Of a DNA stretch of 64,000 bases, positions 24,362-36,911 are shown piece after piece. Made by a program: the position numbers and the translations under genes. The notes below the pieces were generated by a model. The model was not told the origin of the DNA. It was given only the letters and a program-made list of their open reading frames with translations, and ran no database searches. Each line of letters begins with the position of its first letter. Position 1 is the first letter of the stretch. The stretch is from Trichosphaerium sp. ATCC 40318 (lineage: Eukaryota > Discosea > Flabellinia > Trichosidae), in the NCBI GenBank assembly GCA_038496445.1, contig JALMLS010000287.1:152347-216346 (forward strand). Direction: 5' to 3'.

Positions 24362-27300
24362 TTAAAACTCCCAAGTTATTCTTGTTTGCTTCTCTCCCTT
24401 TGCTTTTCTCTCCCTTGGTTCAGCTAAACAGAAACGTAAGTGTCAAGACGAAATATACTTTGAGCGTACGTAGAGGTTCTTCTCTGTGGTAATCAAACGG
24501 TTTTACAGGTGATGTATCTTCTTCTTGTTCTTCTTGTGGTTTTTCTTTCTTTTGTCTTTTCTTTTTCGATGGTTTTTTACGTTTCTGGCGCTTAGCAGCT
24601 TTTTTAGATAATAGAGAATCTTCTCTTTTCTTTTCTTCCCTTGTCATTAACCCAAGGTTCTTCATAAACGCAACACTTTGCTCAAAAGCATCTAGTCAAG
24701 TGAGTCAGAAATGTATTCAAAAAACAAAGGTTGGCTATGATAAACGTACCAGTGTGAGACTCTTTAGCCTTCTTTAGCGCTGGAGCAGCTTCTGATTCCA
24801 TGTTCCTTTCCGATATATGAGTGGGAGTGATGGAATGACGAAAGACGTACTGGCTAGCGTGTGCTTCAGCTTTTCGTTTTTTGTCTCTGAGAACCTGTTT
24901 TCTTGACTTCCTTTGTTGCTCAAGCATCCATACATCTCCAGTCTCATCGTAGGCATCTTGTAGTGATGGTGGTAACTTGTTCGAAGAATCTGCGTATGTT
25001 TGCTCCTTGAGGGCCATCGACTTGTCGAGATCAAGTACAAGAGTATTTGGTTTTGCAAATTTGTTCTAATTATTATTTAGCTCCATTGAATAACACCATA
25101 TCTCAAATACGTACGTCACCACCAGTACTGTCAATATCCATAAACGTTGCTGGATCAGCCTAAGAAACTTTGGTAAGCATTTTATACAATAACCAAATAC
25201 TTTACCTTCACTGGTGTTAGCACTGATACATCCATGTCAGCGACTATAGCATTAGCATTACGTATAGCTTCTTCTTGCTCATAGTCGTCGCTGTTTGTTT
25301 GCTCTTCAACATCTCTAAATAGACCACCAGATAGTGGTCGTGATGTAATCATGTCCTTGTTTTCAATAGCAACGCCAATTTTTTTCTCTGTTGAGAATTA
25401 TTAGAACTATTTGATAGAAAGTAGGGCGTACTCTTGTACTTGAGAAGGTCTCTGTTAATGTTTGTTGCTGTTAGGTGTAGAGAAGAAGGTGCTGGAAAGT
25501 ATGTTTGTTGTTCTATTTCTTCTTGCTTAACCTCAACAAGAAGTTTGGGTTTGACTTCAACTTTCTAACAACAAAAGTTAGTCTTAGAAGTTTTCACAAC
25601 AATTTACCATTTCTACACGCCCAGCCAAGGCGTCTTTGATAATGAGTACCATCTCAAGTGCATGTACTCGTACTAATGGAGGTACAGGATTACAACAACC
25701 TAGTAATTTTACAGGACCGGTTGGTTTCATCTGATGGCATTTTTAGAATGTGAATTTTGGAGGTCGTAGTACCTTGGCTACACGGTTGAGCTGGTGGTTT
25801 GGTAACACGTAACGTGTGCTTTCGTCTTCAGTACGAGCAACACTAAAATTAGTAAGTATAATACAGGTTCTTTATATCCTGTACCGATCACGCCAAGCAT
25901 ATAAAGCGGCAAAGACACGCAACTAGTAATACGATTAGAATGTGATGTAATGATGACTGTCAGAGTACTTGTTCGTCTGTTAAGTCAAGGTTGTACTTAT
26001 TGTACAAGCCTCTGTAAGCATCTAATGTGAATGCTGGCTTCTCGTATCTTTGTAAGGATACTTCAGCACTTCGCTTTATAGTTGCAGAAAGCAAGTTATT
26101 CATCTCATTACTACGACTAATCAAATCATTTCGTATCCTACACAAATCAATATGTCAATAAAATTGTTGGCGTCTGAATGTCAGTTTACCTATCATGTAT
26201 GTATAGGAGGTAATGCGTATCTTCTCTTGCATATTTTTTCATCTCCTCAGGAAGAGGCCTTCACATAATATTAGATACTTACAATACTATACATTTCAGA
26301 TTGCAAAGCACGTACCTGATGCGCCAATCAGCAAGCTGATACTTTTTATCAGGTACAATATTACAGTAGTGTTTCAAAAGGAAAGCCAATGCAAAACTAG
26401 GAAAGCCTAGCACGCGACTGGCTTGACCAGTATCAAACAAGTTTACAATATAGATACCAAAATCCCTCTAAAAACCGCAAGTTTAGACATTGCTCATACA
26501 AGTTTGACGATTAAGTTGTACCTGAAGCCATAGTATGTCCATATCTGAACCGTGCAATACCTAAGAGAGGTTTAGGATGTGTTGTTAGAAGCAACATCAG
26601 CAAGATAAGAAAGGTTACCTTCAGAATACGTGGATTTGAAAATACTTCATTTAAAATACACATTTCTTTTCTAACTTTAATAGTGTCAACAAGAAAATCT
26701 TTTTCACGCGATGAAATCTGCATTAAACACGTGAAACCCTATAGTATTATTAGCATAACGTTGAATGTACTTAAGAAGCAATAATAACGCACTTGATACG
26801 ATCTGTAAGCGTGGTGTTCCTGAAATTAAGTCAGTAAAGGTTAAACATCAAAAAACCTCAAAATGTACCAAATCGACAGCGATCTCAGTTACTGTGTTGA
26901 GGTAATCTACCATATTTTGTAGTGACTGACTATCAGCTACCATATTAAGTTCAACTTCTTCCAATGACGCATAAAGGGTTGGCGCTGTTTGTTCGGCACT
27001 TTGAACATTGTATCGTTTTATAAATGTGTCAATTTCGACAGCATAAGGATGAGAATATGCCATGACAGCTTGCTCCTTTGGTTCACGCTGTACATTCACT
27101 GTATCGTATTTTAGTTTCAGTGCTAATTGTATGGTTAATCAGGATAATAATAAAAAACTAGGCGTGTGAAAAGAGAATCTTGTAAACCATCACTATCAAA
27201 ACACAAAAAAGTGACACTCTCGGAATGTTCCGTGTCTGACGTACATTCGTCTAAGCCAACGATAGCGTTTGGTTTAGTGGTTATAATAGGGATAAACGGG

Positions 27301-28076
27301 TGGTAAGAGTTGTTAATAGTATCTCGCCATTGCTCCTGTGGTCTCTCAATATTACTTCCATGGAATAAATAAAGGTCTAGCTTGCCCTAGTGCTGTTTAG
27401 AAGAAATAAAAATAATTGTAGCACGCGCTCTACAAAAAATTTCTGGGGTTGTAAATAGCGATAAAATACGTTTGATTTACGTAGAGGTACAAGAAGAGCT
27501 GTACCTTTTTCACTTTTGTTTTTTTAATTTTTATCTTTGTCATATCGCGGTTTCCTTGTACTTCATCCGCGTACGTATCCTACGCGTGTTTTAGTATTTT
27601 TTAACGTTGTCGTTTGAAGGTTTTTCTTTCAGCGGGTTTTCCTATTACGTTAACATGTGCCAGTTTTCTTGCGTACCACTTCTTCAATAAGCTCGTCTAT
27701 TACTTCAACGACGCTATCGAAGTTATCAATTACTTCGTCAGGATCGTCAAATGCGGTTAATTTAGGCACGTTCTCTGCAGAGGTAAAGTCCAAAAACCGT
27801 TGCATTAGGTTCAAGGACTGTTTATTTATCCCCTCCATTTTTGTTTTGTACTCTTCAAATGTTGAGCAATAACGGTGGTCTTCTTCATCTGGTAGCGTAT
27901 TCGATAGTTTTGTGGTTTCTATGAGCGTTTGGAAGACAGCCTGTGCAAACTTGTCGAGTTCTTGATGTAATGGGTTGAGAATTTCATAAGGAAGCTGTTT
28001 ACGCACCTAGGTACTCATCTAGGAACGGTAAGCCTCCTTCAGACAGGAGTTGATCCAATGTTTTATCTGACGCCAT
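24362..28076 (-). CDS. RRP6: nuclear exosome exoribonuclease RRP6/EXOSC10
   Basis: 3'-5' exoribonuclease subunit of the nuclear RNA exosome. ATG at 28076 ([20 protein letters not shown]). An N-terminal PMC2NT-like helical domain follows ([20 protein letters not shown]). The DEDD-Y nuclease motifs are intact after splicing: [15 protein letters not shown] (motif I), [13 protein letters not shown] (motif II) and [19 protein letters not shown] (motif III with Tyr). Between them lies [20 protein letters not shown]. An HRDC domain (YAWRDR...; [12 protein letters not shown]) follows. A long Lys/Arg-rich tail ([18 protein letters not shown]) ends in FDYHREEPL and a terminal basic exon stopping at 24362. 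More than ten short introns are present. It is complete and probably active. Confidence 0.9.
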
Positions 28077-28390
28077 ATTATACTAACAAAATACAACTAT
28101 TGTACTAAAAACATGTTCTGGTGTCCAGAAATTTTGTAGATTTGCAGAAAGCGATCACTTAAACTTGATATTTAAGCAGCACTTTTTCTCATTTTCTTCA
28201 ATATTTTGCAACAATTGTAAACCGCAAGAGGAATCCTGACACCGGGCAGCGTCCGTACTACGCAACGTCAAAGCACAGAAAGAGTACAGTCAGTTGCGAA
28301 GGAACTGTTTGTTTATTGTCGGACTGGTAGACATTAAATGGTACATTGCTTCATAAAGCGGGTGTTTAACTGTACAAATTCGTTTTGCAA
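28077..28390. other. intergenic spacer
   Basis: About 310 bp between the start of RRP6 and the end of the mini F-box gene. I see no ORF or repeat in it. Confidence 0.4.
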
Positions 28391-28940
28391 TCAGCGAGCT
28401 GACACAAAGAAGCTAACTTCAGGTACGACAATACCCCGAATATGGGAATCATGACCTGGGTAGTCCTGTGATTCGATATCAAACGTAGACATCTTCTTTT
28501 GTGTAACTGTAACGTTTGGCAATGGTCTATTTGGAGACATCATCCCCTGTTTTGCTTTTTGTTAATGTATTTTCACAAACACGTGCGAATAAAATTAAAC
28601 ATTTTACAAATGGGGTTACAAAATTTTGTTCGGTTACCTCTAAAAAGCTGTACAGCCGCGTCACAGCTGATTTGGCGGTTATAATTTTCTGTTTTTGCAC
28701 AATTTTATCTATTGCTTCGTCTTGACAAAAGTAATACATCCCTGTGGCGTTGTCAGATGTGGACATACAGTTTATGTGGAACAACGTAACGTGTAGATGT
28801 TTGAGACAGCGCATCGATAGAGAAATAGTCTAAACGACAAAATACATCAACCAGGATCTCTTCCGGTAACTCTGTTGCATTTTAGCTACATAATCCAAAA
28901 TAGCGGAGTATGTCGTACCAAACAAGTGTGGAGCTGTCAT
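28391..28940 (-). CDS. mini F-box protein
   Basis: Four short exons rebuild a protein of about 120 residues. ATG at 28940 encodes MTAPHLF. The next exon gives a classic F-box core, ELPEEILVDVFCRLDYFSID, and then ALSQTSTR. Further exons read MYYFCQDEAIDKIVQKQK and TRLYSFLEGMMSPNRPLPN. It ends FFVSAR before TGA. F-boxes bind SKP1 in SCF ubiquitin ligases. Here nothing that looks like a substrate-binding repeat follows, so the protein may be an adaptor or a truncated member. One intron donor (GTTACG) is inferred from phase only. Confidence 0.6.
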
Positions 28941-29195
28941 TTTCGCGCTGACTTGCCGTTGCGTTGACTGTTGGTTGTTTAAAGCTCTTGGGGTTGTGAG
29001 TTTGTCAACGTAAGCACTCTTTTTTTATGAAATTTATGATTTAGAAACTGTGCTAGCCTATACAGCGCCTGTAACTCTCTTATACTAGTACAAAAACAAA
29101 AGTGGATGCTTGATTGCACACGTTGTCTAAATACCGCCCGTTCAAAGAAATAACTGCTAAGTTAAGTTTCCGATCAACTGTGCGGTTGAAAAGCA

Positions 29196-29572
29196 ATGGA
29201 AGCGGTTAAGGAATCGTTGAAGAAATTCGATGAGCTTGTTCCTGACTGTCACAGTCTACAACGTAAAGGTTTAGAGTGTTACAAAAAAAATCATGACGAT
29301 CCGAGCGTCTGTGCGCAAGATGAAGCTGCATTTCGCCAATGCCAACAAAAAGCGCACCAGGCGTCAAGTTTAATAATGGGCAGCTGCTCAAAAGAAAATT
29401 TGCGCTACTTTGAGTGCGTGGATAGTTTGTTTGTATGAATTTAATGGTGTTTAGCTGTTCTGTAGATAAAACGCGAACAAACACTCCTTGTGTGTCTGAA
29501 ATCGACGATCTGCTAGCTTGCGCCACTAATGTATGGATTGAACAACCTAATTGTTACACTTTCTGTAACTAA
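29196..29572 (+). CDS. four-CX9C mitochondrial protein, NDUFA8-like
   Basis: A small protein (about 110 residues) with four CX9C motifs: CHSLQRKGLEC, CAQDEAAFRQC, CSKENLRYFEC and, after one short intron of about 41 nt, CVSEIDDLLAC. Four evenly spaced CX9C pairs are the signature of the complex I subunit NDUFA8. The short length fits the plant-type form of that subunit. Such proteins are imported and oxidised in the mitochondrial intermembrane space by the MIA pathway. Other CHCH proteins are possible. The exact donor of the intron is uncertain (GTTTGT), chosen because it alone restores the fourth motif. ATG at 29196; TAA at 29570-29572. Confidence 0.65.
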
Positions 29573-29971
29573 TGCTCTACTAGGCTGTCTCTCCTGCTTA
29601 TTTTGTCGGCGATTGGTCGTACCACGTTTAAACAACTGTTAAACGAAATTTTCATTGACACTCTTGTACAACACTAAATTCTTTTACATGTATCAACATT
29701 ACTTCCATTCTTGTCCACGTTTTCTGTCACGTAATTCCTAGTGATGTTAGCGGTGATGAGTATTGTAGCGTAGGACCACTAAACCAACGAAGGTAAAGAG
29801 CTAATATCAGAGGTTTTCAACATTTCGAGCAAATTGATAATCAGCAAATTCCGAATCAAAGCATAATTGCATGGACAACTTTCATTGAAACCACGTGAGT
29901 GTCTAGTACAAAAACTGACTAAAATATCTCTTTATTAAAAGATCTCATCCGGTATTGGTTCGTGTTTTTTC
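29573..29971. other. convergent intergenic spacer
   Basis: About 400 bp between two 3' ends. It contains one CACGTG (about 29892). No ORF or structured element was recognised. Confidence 0.4.
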
Positions 29972-31058
29972 TCAGTATTTCTGAGCACAAGCTCGTAGGA
30001 ACTCATCTAACTTTCTAAAATCTCTTGCCATCCTCTCGTCTAGATTGTAGTATGTTATAGACTCCAGAGCTAATAGTACTTTAGTATGATAAAATCATGT
30101 TAGCACTCACCCTCTACTGCACGGAAAACAACGCTACGTGATTTATGCAAGTAGAATAAATCAGGAAACTTCATTGATGCTTCAAATAAGAATACTAATG
30201 AAAATTCTAGAGATTCTTGGTACGTAGTTAGTACTACTCACAAGTCTAGGTTTTTTCTCCTTACCTCTGCGTTTTAGTGTTGTCTCTACGTGTGGTAGCA
30301 AAGCTTCAAGTGAAGATCCTGTACAAGTCAGCAGTGCGTTAGGCATTCATTCACTTGTACTTTGGAGTTGGTGGAATTCGTCATCGCCAATCATCTGAAG
30401 TAGCTGTAGTAATTCAGCGTCAGCTCCCCTTTTATCTAGCTCTAATATCTTGTGGTGTAGAGATATACTTTCTAAAGCTGTGTTAAAAGTTGCTTACGAT
30501 AGTTTACATGCTATCGAAGTCAGTGGGGCGGCTAGAAGTATCCATCATTGTTGGCAGCGATTGCTCTCTGTATAATGAGACAAGTACAAGATCTTAAACG
30601 TTTGTTTACGCGTACAATTGACGTATCGTTCGGGAATCTTCAATTTCTAGATCTGGTGGTCTGCTACCAGATACCTTCTCGAGAATCCCAGCCATCTTGT
30701 TGATGGTGACAACAGCTTTTTTTAAATTATTGTGTTGCTACTAATGTTAGAGGCAATGTTAAATCGTATTGTATTGCCTGCAAACTCCATTGATAGCTAA
30801 ATGTGTTATCAAAATGTAAAGGATAAGAAAACGTACCAGTCTTCTTGATACTGGGCTAGCTGCTTATTCTGCTGTTTGATAGCTTCTATGAGTTAATGGG
30901 TATTGTTGTAGAATAGACTCACAAGTAAGCAAACTCAATATCTGCTTTATATCATCGTTATCGGTCGATTGTGTATGCGAATCTTCATGAGGGGATGTCA
31001 TGGTTTTATTCATGTATAAATTTGAGGTTGACGCGTAAAGGTAACAAATTGGTAACAT
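29972..31058 (-). CDS. unrecognised multi-exon helical protein
   Basis: At least seven short exons give a helix-rich, acidic protein of about 250 residues. The first exon has ATGs at 31058, 31013 and 31001 in frame; the last (MTSPHEDSHTQSTDNDDIKQ) looks most natural. Later exons encode IKQQNKQLAQYQED, NKMAGILEKVSGSRPPDLEI, HHKILELDKRGADAELLQLL and SLEFSLVFLFEASMKFPDLF. The C-terminus is MARDFRKLDEFLRACAQKY with TGA at 29972. The pattern of short amphipathic helices recalls small kinetochore, tethering or mediator-type subunits, but I cannot name a family. One exon join (near 30505) was not resolved in phase. Confidence 0.55.
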
Positions 31059-31499
31059 AGCACGTGAAAAACATTTTCTAGTTTAGCCGTTCTTTTCTCT
31101 ACGGCTGGTTTAGTGGTTTTCTGGGCGTAGTGCTAGCAAAGAAAAACGATAGTGCTCTGCAGACCTGCTGGCGGTTTTTTACAAGGATACATAATGTACT
31201 GGTGGCATTGTGAATGCATAAGGTCAGCATAAGTATTAATCTTGAAAACAACAAGTGTATTTAAGCGCTGTAGCATTGCTCACTCAGATATTGGATGCTA
31301 TACGCGTAGATGTGACCATTTAAGGTATGATTATGCGTTTAGGGCATGTTTGGCAGCGTTGTACCCCTTTTTTAAATTATTTTTTGCTTTTCCGAATACA
31401 TTTCTCACCAGGAGTTTTCGAAGGTTAATTCAGCGTAAAACCGATCTCGTTTACCAAGCTTAATCTACCAAAGATCTTTTAATCTGAAATTGTGCACCA
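31059..31499. other. divergent intergenic spacer
   Basis: About 440 bp between two divergent starts, so it probably holds both promoters. A CACGTG lies at about 31063. ORFs here do not start with ATG and have no motif. Confidence 0.4.
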
Positions 31500-34400
31500 A
31501 TGATTAAAAAACGCCACAATACGCGTAAATGCGATGATTCCCCCAGTTTTGCGACTAGGTACACTTTTTATGAAATTGCTGTTATAATGACGACCAATTA
31601 GCTTATTAATTGAGCTGCTCAAGAAGTTAAAGGACTTGGCGTCTGTTTTAGCTCAATTTAGTGCAGTGCCGGGTTCTTTACAAGGTACAAACTTAAAAGA
31701 AGTAAAAAAAACTAGTGCAGATGCGTTGAAAGTATACAGAGACTACACCGAGGTAATCACGGAATTCCCGAGCGATTGTATTGTTTTTTTTATGCCCCTT
31801 TTTAGAATGTTCGCCACTATTTTGATCAACATACCATTCTACGCGATAAAACAAACAGTCTGGGGGTAGTCCTAACAAGTGTTATTCGTTGCTTCATCAT
31901 CTCCATCAATGAGCCAAATAACTACGAGATTCTAGATAAAATTGATTTGAAACAATTGGTAGTACGTGTAAAGGATATTAATCAGTATTGGTGCGCGTCA
32001 TTTCCCTTTTATTATTTTTTTTTTTTTTTTTCAATTTTTTATTTTGTTTTTGCTTGGCTCTATTCTCATCTCATTCGCTCCGTAGGCAAACAGAAATTGC
32101 TCCAGAAATACGAGAGGCACGCAGGAAAAAGAGAATGGCAAAAGCGCCTCCTACAAAGATCAGAAGATCTTGTAGTGCTGGTGGTACGCTGTTTTTCGAA
32201 CTTACCGAAAATTTGACACATGTCAATCATTTTTTTTTACCAAACCGTTTAATCATTTCCTTTTATAGCCATGCAAAGAATGTATAAATCTTCCGGTCCA
32301 GTAATGCTCATATCGCAATCCTCCCCATTTAAAACACGTGATTTTATAGCCGCTTCTTCGCCCAGTACTTTACGGCCTGTTACCCCTAACCCGCCGTCAA
32401 CCGCTGTCCCTATTCCACGTATCACACCCCCTAAACCACCCAATACAAAGCCTCCTAGTGAAACCCCACCAATTGATACGACTCACATCACACGAATCAC
32501 TTCAATACGTGAGTGTTACTCGGTGTATTTTATTGTTCAAAAAATTTTCAAACTGAACTAAAATAACGTTTATAGGTTCTCAATCTCACTCAAGTGTATC
32601 TTCAAGCGACGATGAGGGATCTATGGATAAACGACCAACTTCACGCAGTTCTTCATATGCCTCAACCGCTTTACCACCTTTACCTGCGCGGCCTTCTCGA
32701 CCTCCTCCTCAATTACCTACACTACCCATACCAGCGTCGCCTGAACAACTTCGAAACTACGTTAGAGATATGAGAGAAATGTACGTTTACTCTGTATTTA
32801 AAGAAGAATTTTTATTTACGTTATAACAAACATCTACTCTGTATTACGCTGAATGTAAAGTGAAAACAGTAAAATGTACACTGTTTTTTTTTTTTTTTGA
32901 CATTTCTAATGCTATTTGCCAAAAGGATAACAAAGAAGGCATTTACATCAGAAGCACAACGCCGTAAGGCGATTACGCAATTACGCCAAGCCATCAAGAA
33001 AATTATTGCGCTCAACAATGAGCAAGTAGTAGCACCACAAGTACCAAAGTTAAAGCCTCAAGCTGCGGAAAAAGATGACCACACTAGATCTGCACGATCA
33101 AAGACACACGTGCGTATTATTTAAAAATATGTTTGTTTTGTGTTGACGCTTTTAAAGAGCCCACAAAATTCAGCTACAAATTTTCATCAAAGGAAAAAAT
33201 CATCAAGTTTTTCGTCTGGTCAGAGTGATTCGTTTTCGAGAGCGACTGGCGATAAAGTACATAGAAGTTTGCATGAACCAGATAAAAATGCTGTGGCAGT
33301 GCCTGTTGAGCAACTTACAGCAGAACCTTCTAAAGTAGGACCTAGTAGACGAGCTCAAATTAAATCAACAGCTTTCAGCAATTTTAAAGATTTATTGGCA
33401 CAAACAGAACTAGGTCTTGTACAACAGTCTAGCCCTGTTATGAGTCCGGTCGTTAGTCCTCGAGAAATGCCTACTCCTAGTATTGTAATGAGAGATTTCG
33501 GGAAAATAGAGACATTCTTGGACAAAGAGTTTGAAGAAAAGCCATCCCAGAGAAGGTAAAACTTACTGTTAATCAAGTATTTACTAATTCGAATGGTTCA
33601 GGTCTAAAAGATTAACACGTACTCTAAGCGCTGGTAGTAATATGCTAGATAAAACATGGGCACCAAGACGTAAATATTTTGGCGCTATAGATGATAATGA
33701 AGACTCTATAATGGAGGATTCTATGACAGAAGAAGAAATCAGGCAGCAATCGCTTTGGATGCCAATTTCTGCAAGTGTTGTAGCAAAGCCAAAGCAAATG
33801 TCCACGTATTCACTAGCTGGAAAGTCTCGCGTTACATCTAGTATGAGAGATAAAAGTGTGATGGAGCTAGTGGGTACCGAAGAAACCTACGTTGAAGGGT
33901 TGAAAGTTATTGTTGAGGTAATTTTTTGTTCAGCAGTTTTCTCTTTTCTTACTTGGTTTGTTTCCTTTAGTTTTTCTTGAAACCACTTAACAAAGAGCTC
34001 AAGAATGCCAAAGAATTTGGTGTTGAACCGCTATTACCTCAAGAAGATGTTGCAAAGATATTCTTTCTCATTGAAGAAATTTTAGCATTGCATGCTCCGT
34101 TTTTATCAAAATTAAGAAAATCTGTTGTGAAAGACTCTGTAGGTAAACCTATGCTTAAACTGGTACGTTATTAGATATATACAAACTTGTATTTGATTGC
34201 ATGAAGCCATATGCTGAAAGTTATTGATCAGATTAATCTTATTTTTGTTATAGATTCCTAAGCTTAAAAAATACGCCGAGTATGCTCAAAACTACAACGC
34301 AGCAGTAAAATGTGTTACAAAAAATCTTGAAGAGAGAACAAGGTTTAGGAATTACTATGATAGCATAATGAAACTACCACGTGTCGCAGGTGCGTAGATA

Positions 34401-35258
34401 AAAAAAAGTTAATGTTGGTCACTTTTTTTTCTTATACAAGTTTAGATATGTCTTTGGTTTCATTGCTTGTGACACCTATACAACGTATACCTAGATATAA
34501 GTTATTACTAGAAAGTATAATAAAACACACAAATACAAATCATCCGGACTACTAGTACGATAAATAACCTCTTCATGGATGTTAACTTTTTTGCTTCTTT
34601 AGTTTGGCTGTCAAAGCAAAAAAAGAAGTTGTGAAAGCTGTGGAATATGTCGAAATAACTAAAAAAGAGGCTGAGAATAGCGACATGCTTGTACAGATAA
34701 GAAATAAGCTAATACCAAACAAAAAGAAGGTAGCTAGCATTATCTCTTCAAAAGCCTTTCATGTTTTGTTTTAACTTTTTATTAGAAACCGTTCATCTTG
34801 GTTAAGCCTGGACGGACATATCTAAATCAAGGTATTCTAGATGTGTCATGTGGTAAAGATAGAGGATCTTTACACTGCTTCCTATTTTCAGACTTGCTGT
34901 TAACAACAAAAAACAAGAAATCAGGGTTTGTTGTACAAACTACCTTTAATTTACATGGTGCAAAGATGTTAGAAGGAAGCTCTAAACGAGGAGGTACGTT
35001 GTATTTGTTTCCTTCCTGTTGCAACAGTCAAAATTTTTGGGTGTAGCTACTAACGTACAATCTCATAGATCGTCCGTTATTGCAGATATTTTGCGACAGC
35101 AAGTACGTAAAAAACATCATTTTAGATTTGTTTTTACTAACGATTTTGGAAACAGAGAAATTTTGGTAACGTTTCCAAGCTTGGTTCAACGAGATAAATG
35201 GCTTCCGTTCTTCAAGCGCGTAGAAAAGGCTGACATAATCGAAGATGTGCGACAATAG
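31500..35258 (+). CDS. Dbl-type RhoGEF (DH-PH) with proline-rich N-terminus
   Basis: Predicted exchange factor for Rho-family GTPases. ATG at 31500 (MIKKRHNTRKCDDSPSF) is joined by a 44-nt intron to a helical segment (LLKKLKDLASVLAQFSAVPG; YFDQHTILRDKTNSLGVVLT). A basic and Ser/Pro-rich linker follows (TPNPPSTAVPIPRITPPKP; LPPLPARPSRPPPQLP) that may bind SH3 domains. The DH domain shows SVMELVGTEETYVEGLKVIV in CR1, helix FLIEEILALHAPFLSKLR, and the hallmark CR3 SLLVTPIQRIPRYKLLLES. The PH domain gives ILVKPGRTYLNQGILDVSCG, SLHCFLFSDLLLTT and LVQRDKWLPFFKRVEKADI near the end. TAG at 35258. The N-terminal helical domain is not identified. Confidence 0.85.
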
Positions 35259-35499
35259 CACTGAAAGCGAAAAAAAAAAACCCCACCCACTGTACTTTAA
35301 TCAACTACTAAAAAAAAAACCACAAAAAATAAATGTAAAATACAATCCCAATGGCGTCAATTTTGTTAGTTCCGTATTAAATTCTCTGTGAGAAGAATAG
35401 ATTAATAGCAGTATTTCGGCTTCCTTGTTGACAGTAGTTTACATTCTAAAGGTAAATAGGAAGTATTTGAAAAAAATCACTTGTATTTTGTTACAATGT

Positions 35500-35812
35500 T
35501 TGTGGTCGCTGTAAGAATGTAACTATTTGGCTCAATAAAACCTCAGTAACAGATGAAAGTGTTGCACTTGCTGGAGTTCATAATATACACCTTGATAACA
35601 CTTCAGTAACTGATGAAGGTGTTAAAGCACTTGCTGGCGTTCATACTATTTACCTCAATAACACTTCAGTAACTGACGAAGGTATTAAAGCGCTTGTTGG
35701 GGCGTATGTATTTTAGCTTTTAAAACTTGCGTAACAAGAGAGTGGGCTGAAGCTTTAGAGGGGACACAGGTGATTATGTAACAACCTACAATGGTTGCCT
35801 ATATTAGGCACT
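35500..35812 (+). pseudogene. decayed LRR gene fragment
   Basis: Three LRR units are readable in one frame: NKTSVTDESVALAGVHNIHL, DNTSVTDEGVKALAGVHTIY and NNTSVTDEGIKALVGAY, then a stop. The first lacks two residues (KA). No ATG, F-box or upstream repeats remain. After the stop, degenerate sequence up to about 35812 still aligns with the C-terminal end of the intact LRR gene at 39513-41174 (tract containing CAATGGTTGCCTAT versus CGATGGTTGTCCTAT). It is a truncated copy of that family on the same strand, 4 kb away. Confidence 0.75.
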
Positions 35813-35908
35813 TGTCTACTCACAAATAATAGTACAGTGAAATTGTAACAAGTACAAAGAGTAATCAAAGTCAAAGAAAGTACACAGTTGCAACAAGGTA
35901 TTAATAAT

Positions 35909-36654
35909 ATGACAACACATTTTATCGTATTTGCCCTTTTTGTAAGCGCTGTAGCTTCTCAATGCGTCAGCATGTTCCCTCCTACAATATACGCTACCCA
36001 CTTCATGATGAACTCCACCGATAACGCTCAAGGACTACATTACGGTTATATGAAGTTCTTAAAGGACATTGACGGTACTGTTTATATTGTACGACGCCTA
36101 TTTGAACATAATTTATGTTAACTGTGTGCCGTTAAGCAAAGAGAGAAGATAATACAAAGCGACGACCTTTATGCGTCAGAGTGGATACTTGAGATAGTTA
36201 CCAAAGAAAATGTACGACATTGGTGCATATTGCCGTTTTTGGCCAAATAGCAAGCTCTTCTGATATCTTTGTAGGACCACGCATACGCTATAGAGGATAA
36301 CAAAGGGTGCACATCCCTTGTCATACCGTCTAGTATGTGTTCCAGTTGTACATGGAATTACGTAAGTGTATTTTAGTAGGCACTCAGCGATTATTGAGCT
36401 TACTGTTTGCAGGAATCAACCATAGATTATTGGGTACCTAACTGTACATTGGGTCCTTTGGTACCTTCAATTCGATTATCTGAAGACGGTGAAGTTGCTG
36501 TTTTGAGATATGAAGTAGACGGTGACTATACTCACTATAAAGTTACCAAACACATGCCAGCGCCAAGAGGTGCTGCAGATTTCCCAGTACGTACTTTTGA
36601 TTGTATTGTAAGCACCCACAAACTAACTTGCCAAAGGTTCCACACTGTCCATAG
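35909..36654 (+). CDS. secreted protein, unknown function
   Basis: ATG at 35909 begins a signal peptide (MTTHFIVFALFVSAVASQC). Five exons encode about 170 residues: MFPPTIYATHFMMNSTDNAQ, then EKIIQSDDLYASEWILEIVT, DHAYAIEDNKGCTSLVIPSS and MCSSCTWNYESTIDYWVPNC. The C-terminal part has a strand-rich segment (GEVAVLRYEVDGDYTHYKVT) and ends VPHCP before TAG. It has six or more Cys, likely forming disulphides, and an Asn-Ser-Thr sequon. No domain is recognised. It is not alike in sequence to the secreted protein at 260-742. Confidence 0.65.
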
Positions 36655-36911
36655 TGACCTCTTGCTAACTCTGCTTGATTAAATAAACAGTGTTCGGTTA
36701 AACCATTTGCCTACCGTCATCTACTCGCTGGGAGCATGCGTAGAATCTGTACAAGATTGTCTTATTTTACAAGTCTGGTCTAAACATCCGTGCTAGCCTT
36801 TAACATGTAACGTTGTACAATACACAACAAGGTTTATTTAGTCATACAAAGAGAAAAGTACAGCTAAGGCTTTAAAAGATGAACGACCATACCTAAATAG
36901 AAATAAGAACT

